The position numbers and the translations under genes were made by a program. A stretch of DNA of 14,535 nucleotides from Bacteroidales bacterium (GTDB lineage Bacteria > Bacteroidota > Bacteroidia > Bacteroidales > BM520): the NCBI GenBank assembly GCA_028701815.1, contig JAQVPY010000039.1, forward strand, positions 1-14,535, written 5' to 3'. Numbering within the stretch: the stretch's first letter is position 1; each line of letters starts with the position of its first letter. Of the stretch, positions 7,525 through 14,535 are shown one piece after another. Under the pieces are notes generated by a model. The model ran no database searches. It saw only the letters and a list, made by a program, of their open reading frames with translations, and was not told the DNA's origin.

Positions 7525-7976
7525 TTTTTGTCATTGCCGGCGTTACCCTTATCTGCGTAGACATCTATTATGCGATAAAAAAGAAATTGTGGGGAACGTT
7601 CATGTTTTTCGGTGCATTATTATTAGTCGTCGGCATTATCTTCGCTCTCTTCCCGGAAGCTGTGAGAAACGTGCTTCTCGTTATCATAGGTATCTGGGTG
7701 GTACTGACGGGTATCTTCCAAATTATTGCTACCATAAAGTTCAGAAAAAGATTTCCACAATACGTTATGAATATCATCAATGGCGCATTGATGGTGATAA
7801 TTGGCGTTGTTTTTATCTTCCGTCCCGAGTTATCGGCTAAATTTCTCACCTATCTTATAAGTGCATGCCTTATCGTAATAGGCTGTTGGGAATTATTCAA
7901 CGCCTTCCGCTTTAAAAAAGTTATCAAGGAAGCATTGAAAGCAGACGATATAGAAGACGCTGAAGTAGAAGAGTAA
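7512..7976 (+). CDS. HdeD/DUF308 membrane protein, main C-terminal part of a split frame
   Basis: A 154-residue reading frame with about five hydrophobic segments and internal repeats of the pattern G-x-x-x-hydrophobic-G-hydrophobic-P-E (for example VVGIIFALFPEAVRN and VIIGVVFIFRPELSAK), characteristic of DUF308/HdeD. E. coli HdeD is linked to acid resistance, but the molecular function of the family is not established. The frame begins inside the first repeat, so as written it lacks the first TM helix, which sits in the overlapping frame 7396-7524 (13-base overlap, shift of -1). The C-terminus is acidic (ADDIEDAEVEE). If the split is real, translation could restart at the ATG at 7512; otherwise the intact gene is 7396-7976. 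The gene converges on the hddA-like gene with only 6 bases between stops and no obvious terminator. Confidence 0.8.
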   Translation: MAGIIFVIAGVTLICVDIYYAIKKKLWGTFMFFGALLLVVGIIFALFPEAVRNVLLVIIGIWVVLTGIFQIIATIKFRKRFPQYVMNIINGALMVIIGVVFIFRPELSAKFLTYLISACLIVIGCWELFNAFRFKKVIKEALKADDIEDAEVEE

Positions 7977-7982
7977 AACCTT

Positions 7983-9002
7983 TTAATTCGTCCAGGTCTT
8001 CAATCCCTCGTCGGTAAATTCATATCTCCTCGCGTGACCCCCGAGTTTCTCGAGAGCATCAACAACACGATATCTGTTGACGTCAGGACAATAGAAAAAC
8101 ATAAACCCGCCTCCTCCGGCACCGGAGACTTTACCGCCGGTGGCTCCGGCTTCGAGGGCTACGCGATAAATGTTGTCCAAAAAGTCATTTGATATTTTAT
8201 CCGTCATCTGCTTTTTGAAAGCCCAACTCCTGTCGAGTATTGGTCCGACAGCATCAATATCTCCCCGCAATAGAGCCTCCTTCATCTTAATCGCCTGACC
8301 TTTAAGTTGATGCATGGCATTAATGGATTCTTCCTTATTGTCGGTAACATTCTGCGCCTGCGCCTCAATGATGTTGGAAGAAAAACGACTCGTCTCCGTA
8401 TAATAAAGTACCAGATTGTGCGCCAATTCATCTTTATATCTGTTTCTTACACGTAAAGGATTTACTATCACCTTGTCGCCAATAAACTCCATGAAATTGA
8501 ATCCGCCAAAGGTAGCCGCATATTGATCCTGCTTGCCGCCCGCCATCATTAAATCATTCCGCTCTATGTCGTACGCCAATTGAGCAATATCATACTCCCC
8601 TAACGGTAGATTAAGCCACTCGGCAAAAGCTCCTATTATGGAGACTACTAACGTCGACGAGGTCCCTACTCCGGAACCCGCCGGCGCATCAACAAAGGTC
8701 GTGAGTCTGAAAGATAAGGGCTTGAGACCAAAATCTTTAATAATCCTGTTATAAACGCCCTTATGTAGAATGAATTCTCCTTCTGGAGGTATCTCTGCTC
8801 TACTGTCATAGGTCTCGACTATATACCTGTCCGGATATTCGAAAACTATTCTGTTGTCGTTTGTCGGCTCTATCGTGGCATAAGAATACATGTTGATTGT
8901 TGCATTCAATATCGCCCCGCCATAAATATCCGAATATGGAGAAACATCTGTTCCGCCGCCGGCCAGGCCTAATCTCAAAGGAGCTTTACTTCTTATTATC
9001 AT
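7983..9002 (-). CDS. hddA: GHMP kinase, D-glycero-alpha-D-manno-heptose 7-phosphate kinase-like
   Basis: A 339-residue GHMP-family sugar kinase. The N-terminal IRSKAPLRLGLAGGGTDVSP (3-22) is characteristic of the HddA group. The phosphate-binding motif is PAGSGVGTSSTLVVS (107-121), GGKQDQYAATFGG (155-167) lines the active site, and GGKVSGAGGGGFMFF (289-303) is the third GHMP motif. HddA phosphorylates D-glycero-alpha-D-manno-heptose 7-phosphate at C1, a step toward GDP-heptose for surface glycans, distinct from the beta/ADP route that HldD serves. No gmhA, gmhB or hddC lies in the window, so those partners must be elsewhere, or the kinase acts on a related sugar. Its start overlaps the 3' end of the GT4 gene by 17 bases, so the two are almost certainly cotranscribed and probably coupled. 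Kinase family is certain; the exact sugar is inferred by resemblance. Confidence 0.85.
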   Translation of the reverse strand: MIIRSKAPLRLGLAGGGTDVSPYSDIYGGAILNATINMYSYATIEPTNDNRIVFEYPDRYIVETYDSRAEIPPEGEFILHKGVYNRIIKDFGLKPLSFRLTTFVDAPAGSGVGTSSTLVVSIIGAFAEWLNLPLGEYDIAQLAYDIERNDLMMAGGKQDQYAATFGGFNFMEFIGDKVIVNPLRVRNRYKDELAHNLVLYYTETSRFSSNIIEAQAQNVTDNKEESINAMHQLKGQAIKMKEALLRGDIDAVGPILDRSWAFKKQMTDKISNDFLDNIYRVALEAGATGGKVSGAGGGGFMFFYCPDVNRYRVVDALEKLGGHARRYEFTDEGLKTWTN

Positions 9003-10125
9003 AAGCTATTATTTGTTCTACGGCTTCGGACATCCTCCGCCATGAATATTTCTCTTTTTCTATAACTATATTTCTTTCAAAATCTTGCATACGTCCGTTG
9101 CTAAAAAAGTCTACAAGTGCGCCGGCAATACTCTCGGGATCTTTTTCTACCACATATCCGACCTTCCCGTCGGGGACAATCTCCGGCAAGCCGCCGACAT
9201 TTGTCACTAACATGCTCTTCTCGAAATGATAGGCTATCTGTGTAACACCACTCTGCGTCGCCGTTTTATACGGCTGCGCAACAATATCACACGCGCTGAA
9301 ATACAAAGAGACCTTTGTGTCGGGAATAAACTCCGTCTTCATTATTACCTTGTCGCTAATACCTAAAGTGTTTATCATCTCCGAATATCTGTCACCATCT
9401 TCGTAATATTCCCCTGCAACGATTAATTTTACATCCATGTTTCGCAATCTCTCGTCGGCAAAAGCCTCCAACAACAAATCCAAGCCCTTATAAGCTCTGA
9501 TGATTCCAAAAAACAGAACATATCTGTACTTTTTGTCATAGCCCAACTCCTCCAAGGCCTCTTCTCTTGACTTCCGTGCCCCGAAATTATCATATAACGG
9601 ATGGGGACAAAAAACATGAGGGTGTTTTGTGTCAAATAACTCCAGATCTTTTAATACCGATTTTGACATGGCGATAAATCCGTCTGTTGAACGAACGAAA
9701 TATCTCACAAACAGTTTGTCGCCAAAACGCTTCTCATGCGGTATGATATTATCTAAAATCGAAATCACTTTTGTCTTTCCCCCTCTTTTGACAACCCTCT
9801 CTATAGTTCCAAGACATGGAGCCATATATGGTATCCAGAACTTCGTTATCAAGATATCCGGTTTTTTTCTTCTGATCTCCCGTCCCACCTTAATCCAATT
9901 AAAAGGGTTAATAGAGTTGATCTTTCTGAATATTGTAAGCCCTTCCGGTGCCGGCTCCTCAGAATACTGAGTTTTTCCCGGGAAAAGAAAATTAGGATAT
10001 TGCAAAGAGAAGGTATATATCTCAACATCGTGTCCCTCCTCCTTATATTGATAAGCGAGCCTTTCATTAAAAGCAGCGAGACCTCCTCTATATGGATATG
10101 CTGTACCTGCAAAAATGATTTTCAT
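8986..10125 (-). CDS. Glycosyltransferase family 4 (GT-B fold)
   Basis: A 379-residue retaining glycosyltransferase of the GT4 type. The N-lobe starts MKIIFAGTAYPYRGGLAAFN, with the glycine-rich acceptor-side loop (12-17). The C-lobe starts near 200 with LFFGIIRAYKGLDLLLEAF (204-222), containing the donor-phosphate contacts G207, R210 and K213. HFEKSMLVTNVGGLPEIV (300-317) holds the E-x7-type donor-binding segment; the usual E-A-M/F is slightly altered to E302-K-S. It probably adds a sugar to a lipid-linked or surface glycan at the cytoplasmic face of the inner membrane; donor and acceptor cannot be told. It is the first gene of a two-gene minus-strand unit with the heptose kinase and faces the UDP-glucose dehydrogenase gene, which suggests a shared polysaccharide. 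The start at 10125 sits just behind a minus-strand TAnnTTTG box. Confidence 0.88.
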   Translation of the reverse strand: MKIIFAGTAYPYRGGLAAFNERLAYQYKEEGHDVEIYTFSLQYPNFLFPGKTQYSEEPAPEGLTIFRKINSINPFNWIKVGREIRRKKPDILITKFWIPYMAPCLGTIERVVKRGGKTKVISILDNIIPHEKRFGDKLFVRYFVRSTDGFIAMSKSVLKDLELFDTKHPHVFCPHPLYDNFGARKSREEALEELGYDKKYRYVLFFGIIRAYKGLDLLLEAFADERLRNMDVKLIVAGEYYEDGDRYSEMINTLGISDKVIMKTEFIPDTKVSLYFSACDIVAQPYKTATQSGVTQIAYHFEKSMLVTNVGGLPEIVPDGKVGYVVEKDPESIAGALVDFFSNGRMQDFERNIVIEKEKYSWRRMSEAVEQIIAYDNKK

Positions 10126-10138
10126 CGGTATTTTTTTG

Positions 10139-10146
10139 CAAATTTA
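10139..10146 (-). promoter_or_regulatory. Minus-strand -7 box for the GT4-hddA unit
   Basis: Read on the minus strand the site is TAAATTTG, matching TAnnTTTG, 13 bases before the GT4 start codon. No TTTG is found at the expected -33 distance. It implies a very short leader. It stands 21 bases from the plus-strand box of the dehydrogenase gene, so the two would form a divergent promoter pair. Confidence 0.5.
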
Positions 10147-10167
10147 AACTATTTTTCAGCATATTAT

Positions 10168-10175
10168 TATCTTTG
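10168..10175 (+). promoter_or_regulatory. -7 box for the UDP-glucose dehydrogenase unit
   Basis: TATCTTTG matches TAnnTTTG and lies 16 bases before the ugd start. Upstream, TTTA at 10143-10146 is a partial -33 match with 21-base spacing; it overlaps the minus-strand box of the GT4 unit, so the two promoters would compete for the same DNA face. Confidence 0.6.
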
Positions 10176-10191
10176 CATAAATTATTAGCTC

Positions 10192-11517
10192 ATGAAAATA
10201 GGCATAGTAGGTACAGGTTACGTCGGATTAATCACCGGCACTTGTTTCGCGGAAATGGGTATTGATGTCATTTGCGTTGATACCGACATCAAAAAGATTG
10301 AGAATCTCAACAGGGGCATTATCCCAATTTATGAGCCCGGACTTGAAGATATGATAAAACGGAACACTGCCGGCGGCAGGCTTTCGTTTTATACGGACCT
10401 TGCCTCGCAGCTTGACAACTTAGACATTGTATTCAGTGCCGTAGGCACCCCTCCTGACGAAGACGGAAACGCCGACATGCAGTATGTGAAAGAAGTCGCC
10501 CACACGGTAGGGAAAAACATGAGCAAATATATTCTCCTCGTCACCAAAAGCACTGTTCCCGTCGGCTCCGCTCAAATTATCAAAGATATAATCTCCGAAG
10601 AGCTTGCACAAAGAGGAGTAGACATTCCTTTTGATGTCGCCTCAAATCCCGAATTTTTAAAAGAAGGTGCGGCCATAAAAGATTTTATGAGTCCCGACAG
10701 AGTAGTTGTAGGCGTGGACAACAACCGTGCGCGACTACTGATGGAGAAGCTCTACAAACCTTTCACTCTAAACAACTATAGAATTATTTTCATGGACATT
10801 CCTTCGGCGGAGATGACCAAATATGCTGCAAATGCGATGCTTGCCACACGTATCAGTTTTATGAATGACATCGCCAACCTCTGCGAAAAAGTCGGTGCCG
10901 ACGTGGATATGGTACGCAGAGGTATCGGCAGCGACGCCAGAATTGGAAGTAAATTCTTATATCCGGGATGCGGCTATGGAGGCTCGTGCTTTCCAAAAGA
11001 CATCAAAGCTCTTTGTAAAACAGGCGTTCAAAACGGCTATCATCTTAATGTCCTCGAAGCTGTTGATGAAGTTAACGAAACCCAAAAGGCTATTGTCTTC
11101 GACAAATTAAACGCCCTGCTCGACAACAACCTTAAAGGAAAAATCATCGCTGTTTGGGGGCTATCCTTTAAACCCGAAACCGACGACATGCGTGAAGCCC
11201 CTTCCCGCATCATTATAAATAAACTGCTCGAAGCCGGTGCCTCTGTAAAAGCCTACGACCCCGTGGCCATGAAAGAAGCAAAACGTATCTTCGGCGACAG
11301 GATAACTTTCTGTAACGACATGTATTCCGCTACCATTGACGCCGACGCGCTTGCACTAATAACGGAATGGAAGCAATTCAGAATACCCGACTGGACTCTT
11401 GTGAGACAGAATATGCGAGGTAACGTTATCGTCGACGGAAGAAATATTTATGACTATAAAGATATTATCGCCGAAGGATTCTTCTATTCGGGAATAGGAA
11501 GATGTTTTAACAAATAA
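10192..11517 (+). CDS. ugd: UDP-glucose 6-dehydrogenase
   Basis: A 441-residue enzyme that oxidises UDP-glucose to UDP-glucuronate with two NAD+, supplying acidic sugars for capsule, LPS or exopolysaccharide. The N-terminal Rossmann motif is GTGYVG (7-12, GxGxxG), with VDTD (acidic end of strand two) following. VTKSTVPVGS and NPEFLKEGAAIKDFMSPDRVVVG are family signatures. Catalytic residues of the S. pyogenes enzyme (K204, N208, C260, D264) correspond to K210, N214, C266 (GGSCFPKD) and D270. The C-terminal UDP-binding domain has WGLSFKPETDDMREAPS. UDP-glucose is the likeliest substrate, but UDP-HexNAc or GDP-mannose dehydrogenases look similar and cannot be fully excluded. It heads a plus-strand unit with a serine hydrolase 10 bases downstream and faces the GT4-hddA unit. 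Confidence 0.92.
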   Translation: MKIGIVGTGYVGLITGTCFAEMGIDVICVDTDIKKIENLNRGIIPIYEPGLEDMIKRNTAGGRLSFYTDLASQLDNLDIVFSAVGTPPDEDGNADMQYVKEVAHTVGKNMSKYILLVTKSTVPVGSAQIIKDIISEELAQRGVDIPFDVASNPEFLKEGAAIKDFMSPDRVVVGVDNNRARLLMEKLYKPFTLNNYRIIFMDIPSAEMTKYAANAMLATRISFMNDIANLCEKVGADVDMVRRGIGSDARIGSKFLYPGCGYGGSCFPKDIKALCKTGVQNGYHLNVLEAVDEVNETQKAIVFDKLNALLDNNLKGKIIAVWGLSFKPETDDMREAPSRIIINKLLEAGASVKAYDPVAMKEAKRIFGDRITFCNDMYSATIDADALALITEWKQFRIPDWTLVRQNMRGNVIVDGRNIYDYKDIIAEGFFYSGIGRCFNK

Positions 11518-11527
11518 TTTAACTATC

Positions 11528-12658
11528 ATGAAAAAATTTTGGATCATTCTGCTGTCAATTATCGCAGCTATTGTCATCGCATATTTCTGTCTGCCTCAAT
11601 ATGCGCGTAAGGCTCTCATATATCTCACCCCGAATATCGATGACCTGCGGCTTTTCCCTACTAACACCATAAAAGCTGAAGCGCCGGAAGACGTGGTTTT
11701 CCATCCCGACTATAATAAAACTCCACTTAGCAATGAATACCGCAAAGAAATAGAAGAGTTAGACCCCGTCGCTTTCGCCGTCTTTCAAAACGGAGAACTG
11801 CTATACGAAGAATATTGGGATAATTACAACGACTCCACTATCTCGAACCTGTTTTCCGCCTCAAAAAGCATAATAAGTCTCCTTATAGGAATTGCCATCG
11901 ACCACGGTTTTATCTTCTCTATTCACGACACGGCAAATCAATATATACTAGAATGGGGCGACGAATATGACTTCATCACCATTGAAGACCTTCTCACCAT
12001 GAGCTCCGGTCTTGACTGGGACGAAGGATATAACTCACTTTTTAATAAGACCACAGAGGCTTATTACGGAAAGGATCTGAAGAAGCTCATCCTCGAACAG
12101 AAACCAAACATCCGTCCGGGTACCGAATATTATTATTCCAGCGCCACCACCGCTCTATTAGGACTCGTCCTTAAAAATGCGACAGGTATGACTATCAGCG
12201 ACTTCGCTTCAAAATACTTATGGGCCCCTATAGGTGCACAACACGACGCAGAGTGGAGCCTTGATCATGAAGGTGGCATGGAAAAATCATACTGCTGCTT
12301 CTACTCCAATGCTCGCGACCTCGGACGTATAGGACAACTAATCCTACAAGACGGTCAATGGAATGGCCAAAAGGTTGTTTCCAAAGAGTATCTTAATGGA
12401 GCTTTTACTCCGGCATCAAAGTTAATAGATGAGAACAACTACAGGGTAAACTACTACGGATATCAATGGTGGCTGCTTAAATACAAATTCTACAACATAA
12501 AATACGCCCGCGGCATATACGGACAATATATCATTACCATCCCCGAACTCAATATGGTGGTGGTACGTCTCGGCAACAAACGCAGCGACATCAAAGTCGG
12601 CGAACATCCTAAAGACGTTTTCCTTTATATTGATGCTGCCACCTCTATGATAGAATAA
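11528..12658 (+). CDS. Membrane-anchored serine hydrolase, class C beta-lactamase/NylB-like
   Basis: A 376-residue protein of the beta-lactamase-related serine hydrolase family (Pfam Beta-lactamase type; MEROPS S12-like). Residues 4-22 form a hydrophobic helix without a lipobox or evident signal cleavage site, so it is probably an inner-membrane signal anchor with the catalytic domain in the periplasm. The nucleophile motif SxxK is S110-A-S-K113, embedded in NLFSASKSIISLLIGIAIDHG. The second motif is Y203-S-S (usual YxN has Ser for Asn), in YYYSSATTALLG. The third is RGIYGQYI (328-335), in place of KTG/HxG. LLTMSSGLDWDEGYN (155-169) is another family signature. Relatives include 6-aminohexanoate-dimer hydrolases, esterases and D-amino peptidases; true beta-lactamase activity is not implied. 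It follows ugd after 10 bases and is likely cotranscribed, but no functional connection is evident. Confidence 0.88.
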   Translation: MKKFWIILLSIIAAIVIAYFCLPQYARKALIYLTPNIDDLRLFPTNTIKAEAPEDVVFHPDYNKTPLSNEYRKEIEELDPVAFAVFQNGELLYEEYWDNYNDSTISNLFSASKSIISLLIGIAIDHGFIFSIHDTANQYILEWGDEYDFITIEDLLTMSSGLDWDEGYNSLFNKTTEAYYGKDLKKLILEQKPNIRPGTEYYYSSATTALLGLVLKNATGMTISDFASKYLWAPIGAQHDAEWSLDHEGGMEKSYCCFYSNARDLGRIGQLILQDGQWNGQKVVSKEYLNGAFTPASKLIDENNYRVNYYGYQWWLLKYKFYNIKYARGIYGQYIITIPELNMVVVRLGNKRSDIKVGEHPKDVFLYIDAATSMIE

Positions 12659-12711
12659 CCCGTCTTCGTTCATTTTTTAATCAAAAAAATAAAAAGGCGA
12701 CATAAAAATAT

Positions 12712-12719
12712 TACATTTG
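12712..12719 (+). promoter_or_regulatory. -7 box upstream of the MFS transporter gene
   Basis: TACATTTG matches TAnnTTTG, followed by C as is common. It is 36 bases before the start codon, in a 97-base gap that is otherwise A/T-rich. No TTTG at the -33 distance. It probably gives this transporter its own transcript. Confidence 0.6.
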
Positions 12720-12755
12720 CAAGTTAGAATTAAATAACAAGTTAACATTAATAAA

Positions 12756-14408
12756 ATGCAAGAAAAAATTAAAACCCTTAGAGACTCAAGCGCAGCAAGG
12801 TGGACTGCCCTACTACTTTTAGCCTTGGCTATGTTCTGTTCATATATCTTTATGGACATCCTCTCGCCTATCAAAGATTTGATGCAATCTACCCGCGGTT
12901 GGGACTCCACTGCTTTCGGCACAATGCAGGGATCGGAAACTTTCCTGAATGTGTTTATCTTCTTCCTTATCTTTGCAGGTATCATCCTCGATAAGATGGG
13001 AGTAAGATTTACGGCACTTTTATCAGGTGTCGTTATGCTTATAGGTGCCGTAATCAAATGGTACGCAGTATCGGAACAATTTATGGGATCAGGTCTTGAA
13101 ACATGGTTCACCAACAATTTGAATTATATTCCCGGCTTCGATGAGCTAGGTGTTTCCCCGTTTTATAGAGAGATGCCTGCTTCAGCAAAAATGGCTTCCG
13201 TTGGCTTTATGATCTTCGGTTGTGGCGTTGAAATGGCAGGGATTACTGTTTCGCGTGGTATCGTTAAATGGTTTAAGGGTAGAGAGATGGCTCTCGCAAT
13301 GGGCTCTGAAATGGCTTTAGCCCGTTTAGGTGTTGCCACCTGCATGATCTTCTCACCGTTCTTCGCAAAACTCGGCGGAGTTGTTGATGTCTCCCGCTCC
13401 GTAGCTTTCGGAGTCGTCCTTTTGATGATCGCCTTGATTATGTTTATCGTTTATTTCTTCATGGATAAAAAGCTCGATTCCCAAACAGGTGAAGCTGAAG
13501 AAAAAGACGACCCGTTTAAAGTTAGAGATATCGGTAAGATTCTCTCCAGCGGCGGTTTCTGGCTTGTAGCCCTCCTCTGTGTTCTTTATTATTCCGCAAT
13601 ATTCCCGTTCCAGAAATATGCAGTAAACATGCTCCAGTGCAACCTTACTTTTACTGAAGTTCCTGCCGACTCTTTCTGGTCTTCAAATCAATGTACGCTT
13701 ATCCAATATGCCGTTATGCTCGTTGTTGCCATAGCCGCTTTCGCAAGCAACTTCAGCAAAAAGACAAAACAAATAATCCTTCTTGCCATTGCCATCATTT
13801 TTCTCGTAGGCTTCTGCTGGATGGGCTATATGCGCCAGTCAGCCGAATCCATATTCTCAGTATTCCCTCTGCTCGCAGTAGGTATTACCCCTATCCTCGG
13901 AAAATATGTCGACAATAAAGGAAAAGCAGCCTCTATGCTTATGATAGGTTCTATGTTGCTTATCATCTGCCACCTGACTTTTGCTTTCATCCTTCCGCAA
14001 TTTAAGGCGTCTCCTATCGGTGGCGTTATAGTCGCTTATATTACCATTTTGGTTCTCGGAGCATCTTTCTCCCTCGTCCCTGCTGCTTTATGGCCTTCCG
14101 TACCAAAGCTCGTCGACAGTAAAGTTATAGGCTCCGCTTATGCTCTTATTTTCTGGATTCAGAATATAGGTCTGTGGCTCTTCCCGCTGCTTATCGGAAA
14201 GATTTTGGACTCTTCAAATCCAACCATCGTACAGGCTGTGAAAGACGGCATTATGAGTCCCGAACAGGCGGCCGTTTCCTATAACTATACAAGCCCGCTT
14301 ATCATGTTGGCTTGTCTCGGCGTTGCCGCCCTCATTCTTGGATTTGTTCTTAAAGGCATTGATAAGAAAAAAGGTCTCGGTCTCGAACTCCCGAATATTC
14401 AAAAATAA
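12756..14408 (+). CDS. MFS transporter, MFSD1-like
   Basis: A 550-residue inner-membrane transporter with about 12 hydrophobic helices. The cytoplasmic loop signature of the N-half is GIILDKMGVRF (75-85, form GxxxDxxGxR), and the C-half counterpart is ILGKYVDNKGKAA (380-392). The segment VKWFKGREMALAMGSEMALARLG (170-192) closely resembles the WFKGKELNLVFGLQLSMARIG stretch I recall from human MFSD1, a lysosomal dipeptide transporter, so a peptide or organic-anion substrate is possible; this is inference from one motif. Two insertions stand out: a periplasmic loop (about 103-143) and a second one with two cysteines (294-312: C295 and C313). The length exceeds the usual 400-450 for MFS. It is a single-gene unit: a promoter box lies upstream and a strong terminator 30 bases downstream. 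Family membership is secure; substrate unknown. Confidence 0.88.
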   Translation: MQEKIKTLRDSSAARWTALLLLALAMFCSYIFMDILSPIKDLMQSTRGWDSTAFGTMQGSETFLNVFIFFLIFAGIILDKMGVRFTALLSGVVMLIGAVIKWYAVSEQFMGSGLETWFTNNLNYIPGFDELGVSPFYREMPASAKMASVGFMIFGCGVEMAGITVSRGIVKWFKGREMALAMGSEMALARLGVATCMIFSPFFAKLGGVVDVSRSVAFGVVLLMIALIMFIVYFFMDKKLDSQTGEAEEKDDPFKVRDIGKILSSGGFWLVALLCVLYYSAIFPFQKYAVNMLQCNLTFTEVPADSFWSSNQCTLIQYAVMLVVAIAAFASNFSKKTKQIILLAIAIIFLVGFCWMGYMRQSAESIFSVFPLLAVGITPILGKYVDNKGKAASMLMIGSMLLIICHLTFAFILPQFKASPIGGVIVAYITILVLGASFSLVPAALWPSVPKLVDSKVIGSAYALIFWIQNIGLWLFPLLIGKILDSSNPTIVQAVKDGIMSPEQAAVSYNYTSPLIMLACLGVAALILGFVLKGIDKKKGLGLELPNIQK

Positions 14409-14437
14409 TCTATATAATTATTTATAAGAATAATTCT

Positions 14438-14470
14438 AAGCACATCTCTTTCAAGAGATGTGCTTTTTTT
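14438..14470 (+). terminator. Intrinsic terminator after the MFS gene
   Basis: A perfect 13-base inverted repeat, AAGCACATCTCTT (14438-14450) and AAGAGATGTGCTT (14453-14465), is followed by a T run to 14470. The two-base centre means the inner pairs open to form the loop. It lies 30 bases after the transporter stop and is the clearest terminator in the window. Confidence 0.93.
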
Positions 14471-14472
14471 AT

Positions 14473-14480
14473 TACCTTTG
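14473..14480 (+). promoter_or_regulatory. -7 box for the gene entering at the right edge
   Basis: TACCTTTG matches TAnnTTTG and begins 3 bases after the terminator T run, 26 bases before an ATG. TTTC at 14449-14452 is a partial -33 match at 20-base spacing, lying within the loop of the terminator hairpin. Confidence 0.6.
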
Positions 14481-14505
14481 TAATTTAATAAGAAACTCAT
14501 ATAAT

Positions 14506-14535
14506 ATGAAATCAAACATCTTTATCATTATGATT
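14506..14535 (+). CDS. Start of an unidentified gene, truncated by the window end
   Basis: An ATG at 14506 opens a frame (MKSNIFIIMI) that runs to the last base. The Lys followed by hydrophobic residues could be the beginning of a signal peptide or a membrane helix. The terminator and promoter box just upstream support a real gene start. Ten residues are too few to identify it. Confidence 0.5.
   Translation, partial: MKSNIFIIMI

Noticed and set aside
7977..7982. Bidirectional terminator between the convergent DUF308 and hddA genes
   Set aside because: Only TAAAA-CC-TTTTA symmetry is visible in and around the 6-base gap, too weak to call.
12672..12690. A/T-only inverted repeat (ATTTTTT and AAAAAAT, 5-base loop) after the serine hydrolase
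   Set aside because: Seven A-T pairs give a very weak stem without a proper terminator T run; it may help termination, but I would not call it.
14416..14435. Inverted repeat AATTATT/AATAATT just before the terminator
   Set aside because: A/T-only and short in an A/T-rich gap; likely chance beside the strong terminator.
1..14535. Defence system, mobile element, prophage or CRISPR
   Set aside because: No transposase, integrase, nuclease, repeat array or target-site duplication is visible; every gene has a metabolic, transport or envelope assignment.

Overview
The window looks like a chromosomal, housekeeping-type stretch from a Bacteroidota bacterium, most likely of the Bacteroidales; I cannot name a genus from sequence alone. 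Three things support this. A secreted protease ends in a type IX secretion (T9SS) sorting domain. Most upstream regions carry the Bacteroidota -7 promoter box TAnnTTTG. Starts rarely show a Shine-Dalgarno sequence. I see no tRNA, rRNA, CRISPR array, insertion sequence or phage gene.

Layout. (1) Positions 2-5138, plus strand: four tightly packed genes, namely the 3' part of hldD (ADP-heptose epimerase), a lysyl-endopeptidase-like secreted protease with a T9SS tail, a membrane sensor histidine kinase with no response regulator beside it, and hemW (radical SAM heme chaperone). Junctions overlap by 8 and 4 bases or are 1 base apart, so one transcript is likely. (2) Positions 5146-7976, plus strand: a GH3-family acyl-amido synthetase-like gene, a LysE-family exporter, and an HdeD/DUF308 membrane protein whose reading frame is split by an apparent one-base deletion. 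(3) Positions 7983-10125, minus strand: a GT4 glycosyltransferase and an HddA-type heptose-7-phosphate kinase, overlapping by 17 bases. (4) Positions 10192-12658, plus strand: UDP-glucose 6-dehydrogenase and a membrane-anchored serine hydrolase of the class C beta-lactamase/NylB type. This unit shares a short divergent promoter region with unit 3. (5) Positions 12756-14408: a 12-TM MFS transporter resembling MFSD1, closed by a strong intrinsic terminator. A further gene with its own promoter box starts at the right edge.

Functional themes. Envelope polysaccharide precursors recur: HldD for ADP-L-glycero-D-manno-heptose, HddA for the alpha-heptose bisphosphate route, UDP-glucuronate from Ugd, and a GT4 transferase. 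A second theme is peptide and amino-acid handling: a Lys-specific secreted protease, an amino-acid exporter beside an acyl-amino-acid ligase homologue, and a possible dipeptide transporter. The link between these last three is inference.

I did not find a clear new biological system. The most useful leads are the GH3-LysE pair, the split DUF308 gene, the conserved and altered specificity residues of the protease, and the MFSD1-like transporter. Every gap between genes is under 100 bases.
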